Source of the DNA: Bacillota bacterium
GTDB lineage: Bacteria; Bacillota; Clostridia; Caldicoprobacterales; Xylanivirgaceae
Reading direction: 5' to 3'
Assembly: GCA_023621995.1 (NCBI GenBank)
Contig: JAMOAB010000068.1
Location: 1 to 64,000, forward strand
DNA: 64,000 nt
Part shown: one piece after another, positions 36,614 to 45,021 of the stretch
How positions within the stretch are numbered: the first letter of the stretch is position 1
Layout of the letters: each line of letters starts with the position of its first letter
Notes under the pieces: generated by a model
What the model saw: the letters and a program-made list of their open reading frames with translations, nothing else
Told to the model about the DNA's origin: nothing
Database searches by the model: none
Translations under genes and position numbers: made by a program

Positions 36614-36772
36614 CTATCTTTTTAATATGCCCATACCTTTGTTAAAGTTATCTATCAATTCTTTCCCCATATTTCCCGTGTTTTTATTTTTTTGGGGAAT
36701 AAACAGAAAACTAGTAGCCATGCCTACTATACTTCCGATTATGAATCCCCTTAGATACCTTCTACTATTCAT
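36614..36772 (-). CDS. YtxH-like small membrane protein
   Basis: This 52-residue gene starts MNSRRYLRGFIIGSMVGMAT, a short basic N-terminus followed by a glycine-rich membrane helix, then a basic Pro-containing hydrophilic C-terminus. That layout is typical of small YtxH-type proteins. It has an AAGGATGTGA ribosome site upstream of the ATG and is 16 nt downstream of the PRC-barrel gene, so the two are probably transcribed together. Function unknown; YtxH proteins are often linked to stress. Confidence 0.75.
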   Translation of the reverse strand: MNSRRYLRGFIIGSIVGMATSFLFIPQKNKNTGNMGKELIDNFNKGMGILKR

Positions 36773-36788
36773 AAGTTTCACATCCTTT

Positions 36789-37325
36789 TTATTTTATTCT
36801 GTTAAAAAATATATTTTTTATACCTTTATCATTACAAAGTTTTATATCTTCGTATTGAATATTAGTTACAACTAAAGCATTATTATCTAGTCCATATGGA
36901 ATTGGATAAGGGATAAAGCCTCTTCCATATACAAAATCGTCTATTATCCCCCTGGAAAATTCATATCCACTTATTGTCCATTTTTCCTTATCTATAAATA
37001 TATCGCTCACCTTTCCAATTTCATATCCATCTTCCCTAATAAGCTTTACACCTATTAAATTCTTACCCAGACTTAATCCATATGTCTTATATAGGACATC
37101 ATTATATCCGTGCATCACTATGGAATATTCCCCTATAGTAGATATATGTTCATGCATTATAATTACTTGCTTCTTTATCCAATGGTTTAAAATAGCTACA
37201 AGGCCTTTCAATATACCACTTCGATTTTCAAATATTATGTCACCTATTTCACCTATTTTTTCGCCCTTATTTATGTCTATCACTGGCATGCCAATAATAT
37301 CTAATCTTCTAATTATATTACCCAT
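36789..37325 (-). CDS. PRC-barrel domain protein
   Basis: This 178-residue protein contains two PRC-barrel-like repeats: IIGMPVIDINKGEKIGEIGD near residue 12 and LIGVKLIREDGYEIGKVSD near residue 90. PRC-barrels occur in RNA metabolism and membrane-associated proteins; the role here is unknown. The ATG at 37325 has AGGGGAG upstream; the longer frame from 37352 has no ribosome site. Preceded by the serA terminator. Confidence 0.8.
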   Translation of the reverse strand: MGNIIRRLDIIGMPVIDINKGEKIGEIGDIIFENRSGILKGLVAILNHWIKKQVIIMHEHISTIGEYSIVMHGYNDVLYKTYGLSLGKNLIGVKLIREDGYEIGKVSDIFIDKEKWTISGYEFSRGIIDDFVYGRGFIPYPIPYGLDNNALVVTNIQYEDIKLCNDKGIKNIFFNRIK

Positions 37326-37410
37326 ATGTGTTTGCTCCCCTTTTAAACCCATACTAATTAATAGTATTAACCATATATCTATAAATAATGTACATATTAT
37401 TGGCTACAAC

Positions 37411-37440
37411 AAAAAAAGAAGTAGTGAAATCCACTACCTC
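37411..37440 (-). terminator. Rho-independent terminator of serA
   Basis: Directly after the serA stop codon, GAGGTAGTG and CACTACTTC form a 9-bp stem (one G-U pair) around a 5-nt loop and are followed by seven T on the minus strand. Confidence 0.92.
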
Positions 37441-39036
37441 TTAAAGATCAATTTGTTGAACTTTTAAAATTCCATCAACATTTTTTAATATTTTTAAGGT
37501 ATCTTTAGGCAATTGGCTATCTATATTTATAATTGCAATTGCCATATCAGTTCCTTCATTTCTGCTGACTCTCATTGTTGCAATGTTTACACCACTCAAA
37601 CCAATTATGGTGCCCATTTGCCCTATCACTCCAGGTTTGTCTATGTTGTATATGGCAACCATATGTTTTGTTGGAACAAAGTCAACATGATATCCATCAA
37701 AATTTACAATACGGATCTCTTCTCCGCCAAATACAGTACCTGCAAATGTTACTTCCCTTTCTTTATTCATAATCTTCATAGTTACAAGGTTGGTATAGTG
37801 TTCTGTACTACTTGTTATACTCTCAACTACTTCTATACCTCTATTCTTTACTATCATCTCTACATTAACAAAATTGACCCTTTCTTCCATCACTTTGTTT
37901 AGCAACCCTGATAGGCAAGAGAGGGTGATCAGCTTTGTCTCCTCCTTAGCAATATCCCCACTATAGGATACTTCGACCTTCTGTACCGGTAATGTATCTA
38001 CTGCGTAATAGAGCTTACCTAACGTCTCACCTAATTTTAAGTAGGGTATTATAAATTCCATATCTTCGACTCTAAGCCCTGATAGATTTACAGCGTTTAC
38101 AATATTACCTTTTAATGCCTGCGACACTTGGGTAGCAATAGCTTCTCCCACATTTTCCTGAGCTTCTGCTGTAGTAGCACCAAGGTGTGGTGTCAAAACT
38201 ACATTATCTAAATCCTTAAATGGACTGTCAAAGATGCCCCCACCATCAGTCTCTTTAGGTTCATTTACATATACATCGAGGGCTGCTCCTGCAATTTTCT
38301 TCTCTTTTAGTGCCTGATATAAGGCATCTTCATCTATGAGACCACCCCTTGCACAATTCACTATACGTAAATTGGGTTTTGCCATACTAAGTTCCTTCTC
38401 ACCGATTATTCCCATAGTTTCATCTGTCTTAGGCAAGTGAAGTGTTATAAAATCTGCTCTTTTCATGGCTTCTTCAATTGTATCTATCTTTTCGACACCT
38501 ATCTTACTAAACCTAGTATCATCTATATATGGATCATAGGCAAGTACATTCATACCAAATCGTTTAAGTCTCTGTGCAACTATAGAGCCTATTCTCCCCA
38601 TGCCCATGACTACTACGGTTTTGTCGTATAGCTCTACTCCTTTGAAGCTCGAACGCTTCCAAGTACCACTCTTTAAAGTCATGTGGGCTTCTGGAATATT
38701 CCTAGCAAGGGCTAACATTAGAGCTATAGTGTGTTCTGCAGTAGATATGTTATTACTGGTTGGTGTATTGACAACTATTATTCCCTTAGATGTGGCTACA
38801 TCTAAATCTATATTATCTACACCAATTCCAGCTCTTCCAATGACTTTTAACTTCGTTCCCCGTTCTATTACATCAGCAGTAACCTTAGTGGCACTTCTTA
38901 CTATTAAAGCATCATACTGATGTATACATTCTAAGAGCTCCTCTGGTAACATATTAGGTTTAAAGTCTACATCGAAGTCTTCTTCTAGTATATCTATCCC
39001 TACTTGAGCAATTTTTTCAGCTACTAGTACTTTCAT
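37441..39036 (-). CDS. serA: D-3-phosphoglycerate dehydrogenase SerA
   Basis: SerA makes the first step from 3-phosphoglycerate to serine with NAD. The 531-residue protein is the long form: a substrate-binding and NAD-binding D-isomer dehydrogenase core (GRAGIGVDNIDLD; MGMGRIGSIVAQRL; catalytic Arg in NCARGGLIDE; catalytic His in LTPHLGATT), an intervening domain, and a C-terminal ACT domain (VAIYNIDKPGVIGQMGT) that often binds serine. It follows an aminotransferase gene in the same T-box-controlled unit. Confidence 0.97.
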   Translation of the reverse strand: MKVLVAEKIAQVGIDILEEDFDVDFKPNMLPEELLECIHQYDALIVRSATKVTADVIERGTKLKVIGRAGIGVDNIDLDVATSKGIIVVNTPTSNNISTAEHTIALMLALARNIPEAHMTLKSGTWKRSSFKGVELYDKTVVVMGMGRIGSIVAQRLKRFGMNVLAYDPYIDDTRFSKIGVEKIDTIEEAMKRADFITLHLPKTDETMGIIGEKELSMAKPNLRIVNCARGGLIDEDALYQALKEKKIAGAALDVYVNEPKETDGGGIFDSPFKDLDNVVLTPHLGATTAEAQENVGEAIATQVSQALKGNIVNAVNLSGLRVEDMEFIIPYLKLGETLGKLYYAVDTLPVQKVEVSYSGDIAKEETKLITLSCLSGLLNKVMEERVNFVNVEMIVKNRGIEVVESITSSTEHYTNLVTMKIMNKEREVTFAGTVFGGEEIRIVNFDGYHVDFVPTKHMVAIYNIDKPGVIGQMGTIIGLSGVNIATMRVSRNEGTDMAIAIINIDSQLPKDTLKILKNVDGILKVQQIDL

Positions 39037-39053
39037 AACATTCCATCCCCCTT

Positions 39054-40202
39054 TTAATATTTTAAAATATTTTGTGCAGCCGAAATGGAAGTGCCAAGTT
39101 CTATATCATATCCTACTTGCATAAGGGCCTTCTCTAGAGCAGATAGGGTTTTTATAAGATCAAAACCGTCTACATAACCCATATGTCCAATTCTTATTAT
39201 TTTGCCCTTGAGTTGTTGTTGTCCCCCTGCAATCATAATATCATAGTCTAGATTCAAGATTTTTCTTACTTTTTCTATATCTATTTTCTCTGGAGCTTTT
39301 ATAGATGTAATGAGATCTGAGGCCATATCTTCTTCTGCAAAAAGTTCCAAACCTATAGAACAGACGGCTGCTCTACAGGCCTTACCAAGATTTTCATGTC
39401 GATCAAATATATTATCTAAACCTTCTTCAATGAGCATCTGCAGAGCTTGGCTAGCCCCAACTATTAACGACACAGCAGGCGTATAAGGAGTTGTATTCTT
39501 TTCAAGGGATTTCTTATACGCTAAAAAATCAAAATAGAATTTTGGGAAAGTGGATCTCTCTATTGCCTCCCATGCCCTATCGCTTATGCTTATAAATGCC
39601 AATCCTGGAGGCAGCATAAGAGCTTTCTGTGAACCTGCAATTACAATATCAATACCCCACTCATCAGTCTTTACATCCATTCCACCTAATGAACTTATAG
39701 CATCGATTATAAACAGACAGTCCCTATCTTTTAATGCTTCGCCAATAGATTGGATATCATTTGCAACACCTGTAGATGTCTCATTATGAGTCACAAATAC
39801 ACCTTTTATATTCTTTCCATCTTGGCTATCTAATATTTGCGTTATATGATGGCCAGTAACGCCCTTACCCCATGGAACATCCATTGTAATTACATCTAAT
39901 CCAAATTTAGTAGCAATTTTTACAAAACGATCTCCAAAAACTCCCGTATTTGCGATTAGCACTTTGTCTCCTGGAGAAAATGTATTTACTATTGCAGCTT
40001 CCATAGCTCCTGTACCAGAACTTGCTAAGGTCAATACATGATTATCTGTTTGAAATACTTTTTTCAAATTTTCATTCATACTTGTAAAATAAAATTCGAA
40101 CTCGTCTGTCCTATGATGAATCATAGGTCTTGCCATTGCCTCTCTGACCTTATAAGGTACATTTGTAGGACCTGGTGTCATGAGCAATTTATCCTTTTTC
40201 AT
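39054..40202 (-). CDS. Class V aminotransferase, serine pathway
   Basis: This PLP enzyme of 382 residues belongs to the alanine-glyoxylate/serine-pyruvate class V group: TPGPTNVP at residues 9-16, D167 in IIDAISSLGG, and the PLP lysine K193 in AGSQKALMLPPG. By homology alone it could be a serine-glyoxylate or alanine-glyoxylate aminotransferase. Its partner serA and the serine-type T-box in front of it make a phosphoserine aminotransferase role (making phosphoserine from 3-phosphohydroxypyruvate) likely. A similar gene precedes serA in other clostridia. Confidence 0.88.
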   Translation of the reverse strand: MKKDKLLMTPGPTNVPYKVREAMARPMIHHRTDEFEFYFTSMNENLKKVFQTDNHVLTLASSGTGAMEAAIVNTFSPGDKVLIANTGVFGDRFVKIATKFGLDVITMDVPWGKGVTGHHITQILDSQDGKNIKGVFVTHNETSTGVANDIQSIGEALKDRDCLFIIDAISSLGGMDVKTDEWGIDIVIAGSQKALMLPPGLAFISISDRAWEAIERSTFPKFYFDFLAYKKSLEKNTTPYTPAVSLIVGASQALQMLIEEGLDNIFDRHENLGKACRAAVCSIGLELFAEEDMASDLITSIKAPEKIDIEKVRKILNLDYDIMIAGGQQQLKGKIIRIGHMGYVDGFDLIKTLSALEKALMQVGYDIELGTSISAAQNILKY

Positions 40203-40230
40203 TTTATTATACCTCCTAGAGTCATAATAT

Positions 40231-40506
40231 AAAAAAATCCCTAACCTTGATAACTCAAGGACGGGATTGGTTCACGTGGTGCCACCTTGTTTTGTTATAG
40301 AAACTCTGCATAAGTTTCCATAACCTCAATAGATATAACGGTCTCTGCCGGTGCTGGTTCTTTCCCAGACAGCTCCAAGGTGGATTCGATAGGATACCGG
40401 GCAGTTTTCACCGACCACCGCCTCTCTAGAACATACTATTCAGTATAGCCTATCTACTATTCCTTTTCATCACTTTACCTTGTTAAATTAACATGCATCT
40501 TATATA
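40231..40506 (-). ncRNA. T-box leader, serine specifier (UCC)
   Basis: The minus strand shows T-box features in order: the promoter, a Stem I beginning with AAGTGATGAAAAGGAATAG, the AGAGAGGCGGTGG element, a specifier reading GAA-UCC-ACCUUGGAGCU with UCC at 40384-40382 (serine), the T-box sequence AAGGTGGCACCACG at 40288-40275, and a terminator (stem TCCCGTCCTTGA/TCAAGGTTAGGGA at 40266-40238, followed by seven T at 40237-40231). Uncharged tRNA-Ser should stabilise the antiterminator and switch on the aminotransferase-serA unit. Confidence 0.93.
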
Positions 40507-40512
40507 GAATAT

Positions 40513-40541
40513 ATCATATATCACCAATGGTATTTTGTCAA
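40513..40541 (-). promoter_or_regulatory. Sigma-A promoter of the serine T-box unit
   Basis: TTGACA at 40541-40536, 17-bp spacer, TATGAT at 40518-40513. It lies 37 bp downstream of the rarA stop codon. Confidence 0.9.
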
Positions 40542-40577
40542 CATATCTAGATGAATTTAACATTTAGACTATATATT

Positions 40578-41879
40578 TCATATATCTTTATATATCTTGT
40601 CTAGTTGTTTTTTTATTTTTGCTTCTATCCCTGAATCTTTAGGTATATAATATTTTCTTCCCCGTAATGGATCAGGCATATATTGCTGTATTGCCCTCCC
40701 ATGGGGATAATCATGGGAATATTTATAGCCTTTGCCATGTCCAAGATTCTTAGCACCACTATAGTGGGCATCTTTCAAATGAGATGGAACCTGTCCTATG
40801 TCTCTATTTCGTACATCTTCTAACGCTTTTTCTATTCCTATATATGCAGAGTTAGATTTTGGCGAGCATGCAACCATTAGGGCAGCCTCAGCTAATATAA
40901 TCCGGCTCTCTGGCCAACCGATCATCTCCACTGCTTGCGCTGCGGCAACTGCTACTTGAAGTGCAGCAGGATTAGCAAGTCCCACATCTTCTGCAGCAGC
41001 TATTATTATCCTTCGAGCTATAAATTCTGGCTTTTCGCCCGATTCTATAAGTCTTGCAAGCCAGTGAAGTACGGCATCAGGCTCCATATAATTACGCATA
41101 CTCTTTATAAAAGCGCTTGTAATATCATAGTGGTTATCACCGTTCTTATCATATTGAAGTGCCTTTTGTTGAACACATTCTTCGATTATAGATTTGTCAA
41201 TGATTATAGTTCCATCTTTTGTTGGGGTAGTTAACACTGCTAATTCAAGGCCATTTAAGGCTACCCTTGCATCTCCATTGCTAACCATGACCAGATGCTC
41301 TATGGCTTCATCGTCTATCTTTATGTCTTTTTGTCCCAATCCCCTATCTTTGTCGGTAATACAGGTACTAATTATATACAATATATCTTTCTTAGAAAGA
41401 GGTTCAAATTTAAATATATTTGTACGTGACAACAATGCTTTGTTGAGTTCAAAGTATGGATTTTCAGTAGTAGCTCCAATGAGTATAATACTTCCATTTT
41501 CTACATAGGGGAGTAATACATCTTGCTGTCCTTTGTTGAGTCTGTGTATCTCATCAAAAAATAGCACTACTCGTCCTTTAGGAGTAAATATTGGATTCTG
41601 AGCTTCCGAAGCTATCTCCCTTATCTCTTTTACTCCTGCAGCAACAGCATTTAACTGTTTAAAGGGATAGTCTGTCTCTTTTGCAATAATACGTGCTAAT
41701 GTGGTTTTGCCTGTACCGGGTGGACCGTAAAATATCATAGATGTCAGTCTATCAGCCATTATAAGCCTATTGAGTAGTTTTCCCTTGCCGACAATATGGT
41801 CTTGTCCAACAAATTCGTCTAGAGTAGTAGGACGCATTCTAGTGGCCAGGGGAATATTTTTATTCATTTTATAATTCAC
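40578..41879 (-). CDS. rarA: Replication-associated recombination protein A (RarA/MgsA)
   Basis: RarA is a clamp-loader-like AAA+ ATPase acting at stalled replication forks. The 433-residue protein has Walker A GPPGTGKTT (residues 52-60), Walker B VVLFFDEIHR, the sensor region IGATTENPYFELN and a C-terminal MgsA domain (ALQVAVAAAQAVEMIGWPESRIILAEAA). The GTG at 41879 is only about 2 nt from GGAGG, and the ATG at 41867 is 14 nt away, so the start is uncertain. A switch-like hairpin region lies directly upstream. Confidence 0.94.
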   Translation of the reverse strand: MNYKMNKNIPLATRMRPTTLDEFVGQDHIVGKGKLLNRLIMADRLTSMIFYGPPGTGKTTLARIIAKETDYPFKQLNAVAAGVKEIREIASEAQNPIFTPKGRVVLFFDEIHRLNKGQQDVLLPYVENGSIILIGATTENPYFELNKALLSRTNIFKFEPLSKKDILYIISTCITDKDRGLGQKDIKIDDEAIEHLVMVSNGDARVALNGLELAVLTTPTKDGTIIIDKSIIEECVQQKALQYDKNGDNHYDITSAFIKSMRNYMEPDAVLHWLARLIESGEKPEFIARRIIIAAAEDVGLANPAALQVAVAAAQAVEMIGWPESRIILAEAALMVACSPKSNSAYIGIEKALEDVRNRDIGQVPSHLKDAHYSGAKNLGHGKGYKYSHDYPHGRAIQQYMPDPLRGRKYYIPKDSGIEAKIKKQLDKIYKDI

Positions 41880-41881
41880 TT

Positions 41882-41933
41882 CCTCCTATAAAAATAGGAG
41901 ACAATAGTATTATGTTAACTATCTATCTCCTAT
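41882..41933 (-). promoter_or_regulatory. Three-segment hairpin region: terminator-like structure and RBS sequestration
   Basis: On the minus strand, segment 1 (41933-41926, ATAGGAGA) can pair with segment 2 (41901-41894, TCTCCTAT), with an inner ATAGT/ACTAT pair and a following TTTT, as a terminator for glyA. Segment 2 can instead pair with segment 3 (41889-41882, ATAGGAGG), which is the rarA ribosome binding site, with a TTTT loop. The two pairings exclude each other. Confidence 0.55.
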
Positions 41934-42001
41934 AGAATTATACTGTTTTAATTCGTAATTTTCAAAAAATATTAGATATACAAAATTATGATCTAGGGTA
42001 A

Positions 42002-43255
42002 CTATTTTACAACTATATCTTCATATAATGGGTATTTATCACATAAGTTTTCTACAATTTCCTCTATAGTTTGCCTGTTCTCATCTACGTCGGTTATAGC
42101 TAGATATATAGCTTCACCTATCTTTTTCATATCCTCTTCTTTCATACCCCGAGTGGTAACTGCAGGTGTTCCAAGACGTATCCCACTTGTTACAAATGGG
42201 CTTTGAGGATCGAAAGGAATAGTATTTTTGTTTACCGTTATACCAACACTATCTAATATGTTCTCAGCGTCCTTGCCTGTTATATTTTTATTTCTCAGAT
42301 CAATTAGAATAAGATGATTATCAGTACCTCCAGATACTAAGTTAAATCCTCTATCAATAAGTGTATTGGCAAGAGTTTTAGCATTTTTAATTATCTGTTG
42401 TTGGTATTCTTTGAAATCTTCTGAAGCGGCCTCATTAAGACATACCGCTTTTGCTGCGATTACATGCATAAGAGGTCCTCCCTGAGTTCCAGGGAATATC
42501 GCCTTATCGATGGTCTTAGCATATTTTTCTTTGCATAGTATCATACCACCCCTAGGACCTCTAAGAGTCTTATGTGTAGTTGTAGTAACAAAATCAGAGT
42601 AAGGTACTGGGTTAGGATGAAGCCCTGCAGCTACCAGACCTGCTATATGTGCCATATCTACCATTAAATATGCTCCTATTTCATCGGCTATCTCTCTAAA
42701 TTTTTTAAAATCTATTATACGTGGATATGCACTTGCACCAGCTACTATCATACGAGGGCTGTGCTTAAGAGCTAAGCGTCTTACTTCATCAAAATCTATG
42801 TACTTAGTGTCTTCATTTACTCCATAGGGTATTATATTAAAATATTTTCCTGATATATTGACAGGACTACCATGGGTTAAGTGGCCTCCGTGAGATAAGT
42901 TCATGCCCATAATGGTATCACCTGGTTCTAGCATGGCAAAATATACTGCTGTATTTGCCTGGGCACCTGAGTGAGGTTGGACGTTTGCATGTTCTGCTCC
43001 AAATAGCTTTTTTGCCCTTTCAATGGCTAGAGATTCTACCACGTCTACATGTTCACAACCACCATAGTATCTCTTGCCAGGATATCCTTCTGCATATTTA
43101 TTTGTCAGGTGTGTACCCATTGCTGCCATAACAGCGGGACTAACAAAGTTTTCTGATGCAATTAATTCTAGTTTACTACGCTGCCTTATAAGCTCTTTTT
43201 CGATGGCATCGGCTACTTTCGGATCAGATTTATATATCTCTCTTATATTGATCAT
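42002..43255 (-). CDS. glyA: Serine hydroxymethyltransferase GlyA
   Basis: GlyA interconverts serine and glycine with tetrahydrofolate. The 417-residue protein has the PLP lysine motif [13 protein letters not shown] and [19 protein letters not shown] substrate-binding segment ([20 protein letters not shown]) near residue 80-100. The ATG at 43255 with AAGGGAGA is preferred to an upstream ATG at 43321. It has its own promoter. Confidence 0.97.
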   Translation of the reverse strand: MINIREIYKSDPKVADAIEKELIRQRSKLELIASENFVSPAVMAAMGTHLTNKYAEGYPGKRYYGGCEHVDVVESLAIERAKKLFGAEHANVQPHSGAQANTAVYFAMLEPGDTIMGMNLSHGGHLTHGSPVNISGKYFNIIPYGVNEDTKYIDFDEVRRLALKHSPRMIVAGASAYPRIIDFKKFREIADEIGAYLMVDMAHIAGLVAAGLHPNPVPYSDFVTTTTHKTLRGPRGGMILCKEKYAKTIDKAIFPGTQGGPLMHVIAAKAVCLNEAASEDFKEYQQQIIKNAKTLANTLIDRGFNLVSGGTDNHLILIDLRNKNITGKDAENILDSVGITVNKNTIPFDPQSPFVTSGIRLGTPAVTTRGMKEEDMKKIGEAIYLAITDVDENRQTIEEIVENLCDKYPLYEDIVVK

Positions 43256-43342
43256 ATCTTTTCTCCCTTTCTTATATAGTTGGAATAGTATTATAGCCAT
43301 TGATCCATGACTAAACTTCAAATTTCATAGCTATCTTCTTCA

Positions 43343-43371
43343 ATTATAAATATAATGATAAAAAATTACAA
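43343..43371 (-). promoter_or_regulatory. Sigma-A-like promoter of glyA
   Basis: TTGTAA at 43371-43366, 17-bp spacer, TATAAT at 43348-43343. The leader to the GlyA start is about 80 nt with no T-box features. Confidence 0.75.
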
Positions 43372-43436
43372 GTCCCACAATAATAGCGTCTATAAGAAAT
43401 GGAACTAGTGCAGTTAGTATATTTATAAAATACACA

Positions 43437-43466
43437 ATAAAAATAAGACCGGCATGATGCCGGTCT
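43437..43466 (-). terminator. Rho-independent terminator of the hisS-trxA operon
   Basis: AGACCGGCAT and its complement form a 10-bp stem (43466-43457 with 43455-43446), followed by TTATTTTTATT on the minus strand, just after the trxA stop codon. Confidence 0.93.
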
Positions 43467-43472
43467 ATCCCA

Positions 43473-43802
43473 TTATAATGCTCTATTTAGCATATCCTCA
43501 AGTTCTGCTTTAGGCCTTACTCCAACAGTCTGATCGATGACTTCTCCATCTTTGAACAGGAAGAGCGTAGGTATGCTCATGACTCCATATTTTGAAGCCA
43601 ATTCTGTCTGTTCGTCTACGTTTACTTTAGCAATTTTTGCCTTGCCATCATATTCGTCGGCTAGTTGGTCTAGTATAGGTGCAATCATTCTGCATGGACC
43701 ACACCATGCTGCCCAAAAGTCTACCAACACAGGAACATCAGACTCCAGAACCTCTGTATTAAAGTTATTACTATCTAATGTAACGATTTTCTCATTTGCC
43801 AT
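43473..43802 (-). CDS. trxA: Thioredoxin
   Basis: The 109-residue protein is a thioredoxin with the active site WCGPC (C34 and C37 when the ATG at 43802 is used) and the cis-Pro segment MSIPTLFLF. The ATG at 43802 has AGGAGAA upstream with good spacing; the upstream ATG at 43838 lies in the rseC-like gene. It is the last gene of the hisS operon. Confidence 0.95.
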   Translation of the reverse strand: MANEKIVTLDSNNFNTEVLESDVPVLVDFWAAWCGPCRMIAPILDQLADEYDGKAKIAKVNVDEQTELASKYGVMSIPTLFLFKDGEVIDQTVGVRPKAELEDMLNRAL

Positions 43803-44277
43803 TATAATATTCTCCTTTCTCACCAGTGTATATCCCAATCATTTTGGGATTTAGGTTATCATTTTTGCGGAATTTAGGTTCCATTTTTTTTATTGTCATA
43901 TATGCAATGATTGTGAACAATATTCCACCAATTGCTCCAATAAGCTCTTCATGCAATTTTGCATATATTCCAATATAATATCCAATTACGACTCCAAGTA
44001 TGAGACCCACAAGGGGGATTAGATATAATATAACTGACGCCTTTAAAAATTGTGAGGCGGGTAGCTCAAGTTCTACAATATCTCCTGGTTGTGCATTTAG
44101 TGTGTTGTCTAGAGTCAAACGCATCTGGGAGTTAGCTGCTCCCAGTTCACATGCACCACATTGACTACATGCAGAACTTCTCTTTATACCTATTATTGCC
44201 TTGCCGTTATCAAGTTTTAATACTACACCATACTCTTTCAAAGGATCAATCCTTTCATGATATATTAGTCGTGCCAC
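43792..44277 (-). CDS. RseC/MucC-like membrane protein
   Basis: The protein resembles the RseC/MucC family, associated with regulation of envelope stress and with SoxR reduction. It has a Cys cluster SACSQCGACELG, then two membrane helices (about 80-120 in the longer form), and a basic C-terminal tail. The listed GTG start at 44277 overlaps tcdA; a TTG at 44241 with AAAGGA 8 nt upstream gives 149 residues beginning at KEYGVV, which matches the family better. It sits between tcdA and trxA. Confidence 0.82.
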   Translation of the reverse strand: MARLIYHERIDPLKEYGVVLKLDNGKAIIGIKRSSACSQCGACELGAANSQMRLTLDNTLNAQPGDIVELELPASQFLKASVILYLIPLVGLILGVVIGYYIGIYAKLHEELIGAIGGILFTIIAYMTIKKMEPKFRKNDNLNPKMIGIYTGEKGEYYNGK

Positions 44278-44963
44278 CCTATTAGATCCCTTATAACTTG
44301 CCCTGCCATAATCAAACCTACAGTAGATGGGACAAAGGCTATGCTAGCTGGAATTTTGCTTTTATTAGACTGTTTTTTTATAGGCGGCTCATCTGACCAT
44401 ACTACTTTGAGTTCACCTACATCATGGTTTCTAAGTTGTGAACGCATGATCCGGGCAATGGGATCGGTATGGGTTTCAAATATATCAACTACTTTAAAGG
44501 CAGTTGGATCCATTTTATTACCAGCACCCATACTGGATATAATTGGAATACTCATTTGTTTACATCTTACAACTAGATCTATCTTGGCAGTTATAGTGTC
44601 AATCGCATCAATTACATAGTTATAATCTCTATTTAAAAGTTTTTGCGAAGTTTGACTATTATATTCCATATCATATGCATCTACATGGGCATATGGATTG
44701 ATAGAGAGTATTCGGTCTTTCATAACATCAACCTTGGGCAATCCTACTGTGTAGCTGTTTGCATGGATTTGCCTATTTATATTAGTTTCATCTATGCAAT
44801 CACTATCGATTAACACAATATGCCCTATTCCTGATCGTGCTAAAGCTTCGGCGGCATAGCTTCCCACACCGCCAACGCCAAATACTGCAACTTTACTGTG
44901 GGATAAAATATCCAAAGCTTCTCTTCCTATTAGCATCTCTGTCCTATAAAAAAAGTTTCTCAT
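44265..44963 (-). CDS. tcdA: tRNA threonylcarbamoyladenosine dehydratase TcdA
   Basis: TcdA converts N6-threonylcarbamoyladenosine in tRNA to its cyclic form. The 232-residue protein has the ThiF/E1-like fold: nucleotide-binding VFGVGGVGSYAAEALARSG near residue 28 and the IDETNINRQ segment near residue 62. It is at its usual place next to aspS in Firmicutes. The ribosome site is GGGTGG. Confidence 0.93.
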   Translation of the reverse strand: MRNFFYRTEMLIGREALDILSHSKVAVFGVGGVGSYAAEALARSGIGHIVLIDSDCIDETNINRQIHANSYTVGLPKVDVMKDRILSINPYAHVDAYDMEYNSQTSQKLLNRDYNYVIDAIDTITAKIDLVVRCKQMSIPIISSMGAGNKMDPTAFKVVDIFETHTDPIARIMRSQLRNHDVGELKVVWSDEPPIKKQSNKSKIPASIAFVPSTVGLIMAGQVIRDLIGWHD

Positions 44964-45021
44964 ATGAAAGCCACCCGTTTATAAATATATTTAACCAAAT
45001 ATGACTGACTTAAACATCAAA

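Noticed and set aside
37352-37367. Short inverted repeat ATACTA/TAGTAT before the PRC-barrel gene
   Set aside because: Arms of 6 bp in very AT-rich DNA are expected by chance.
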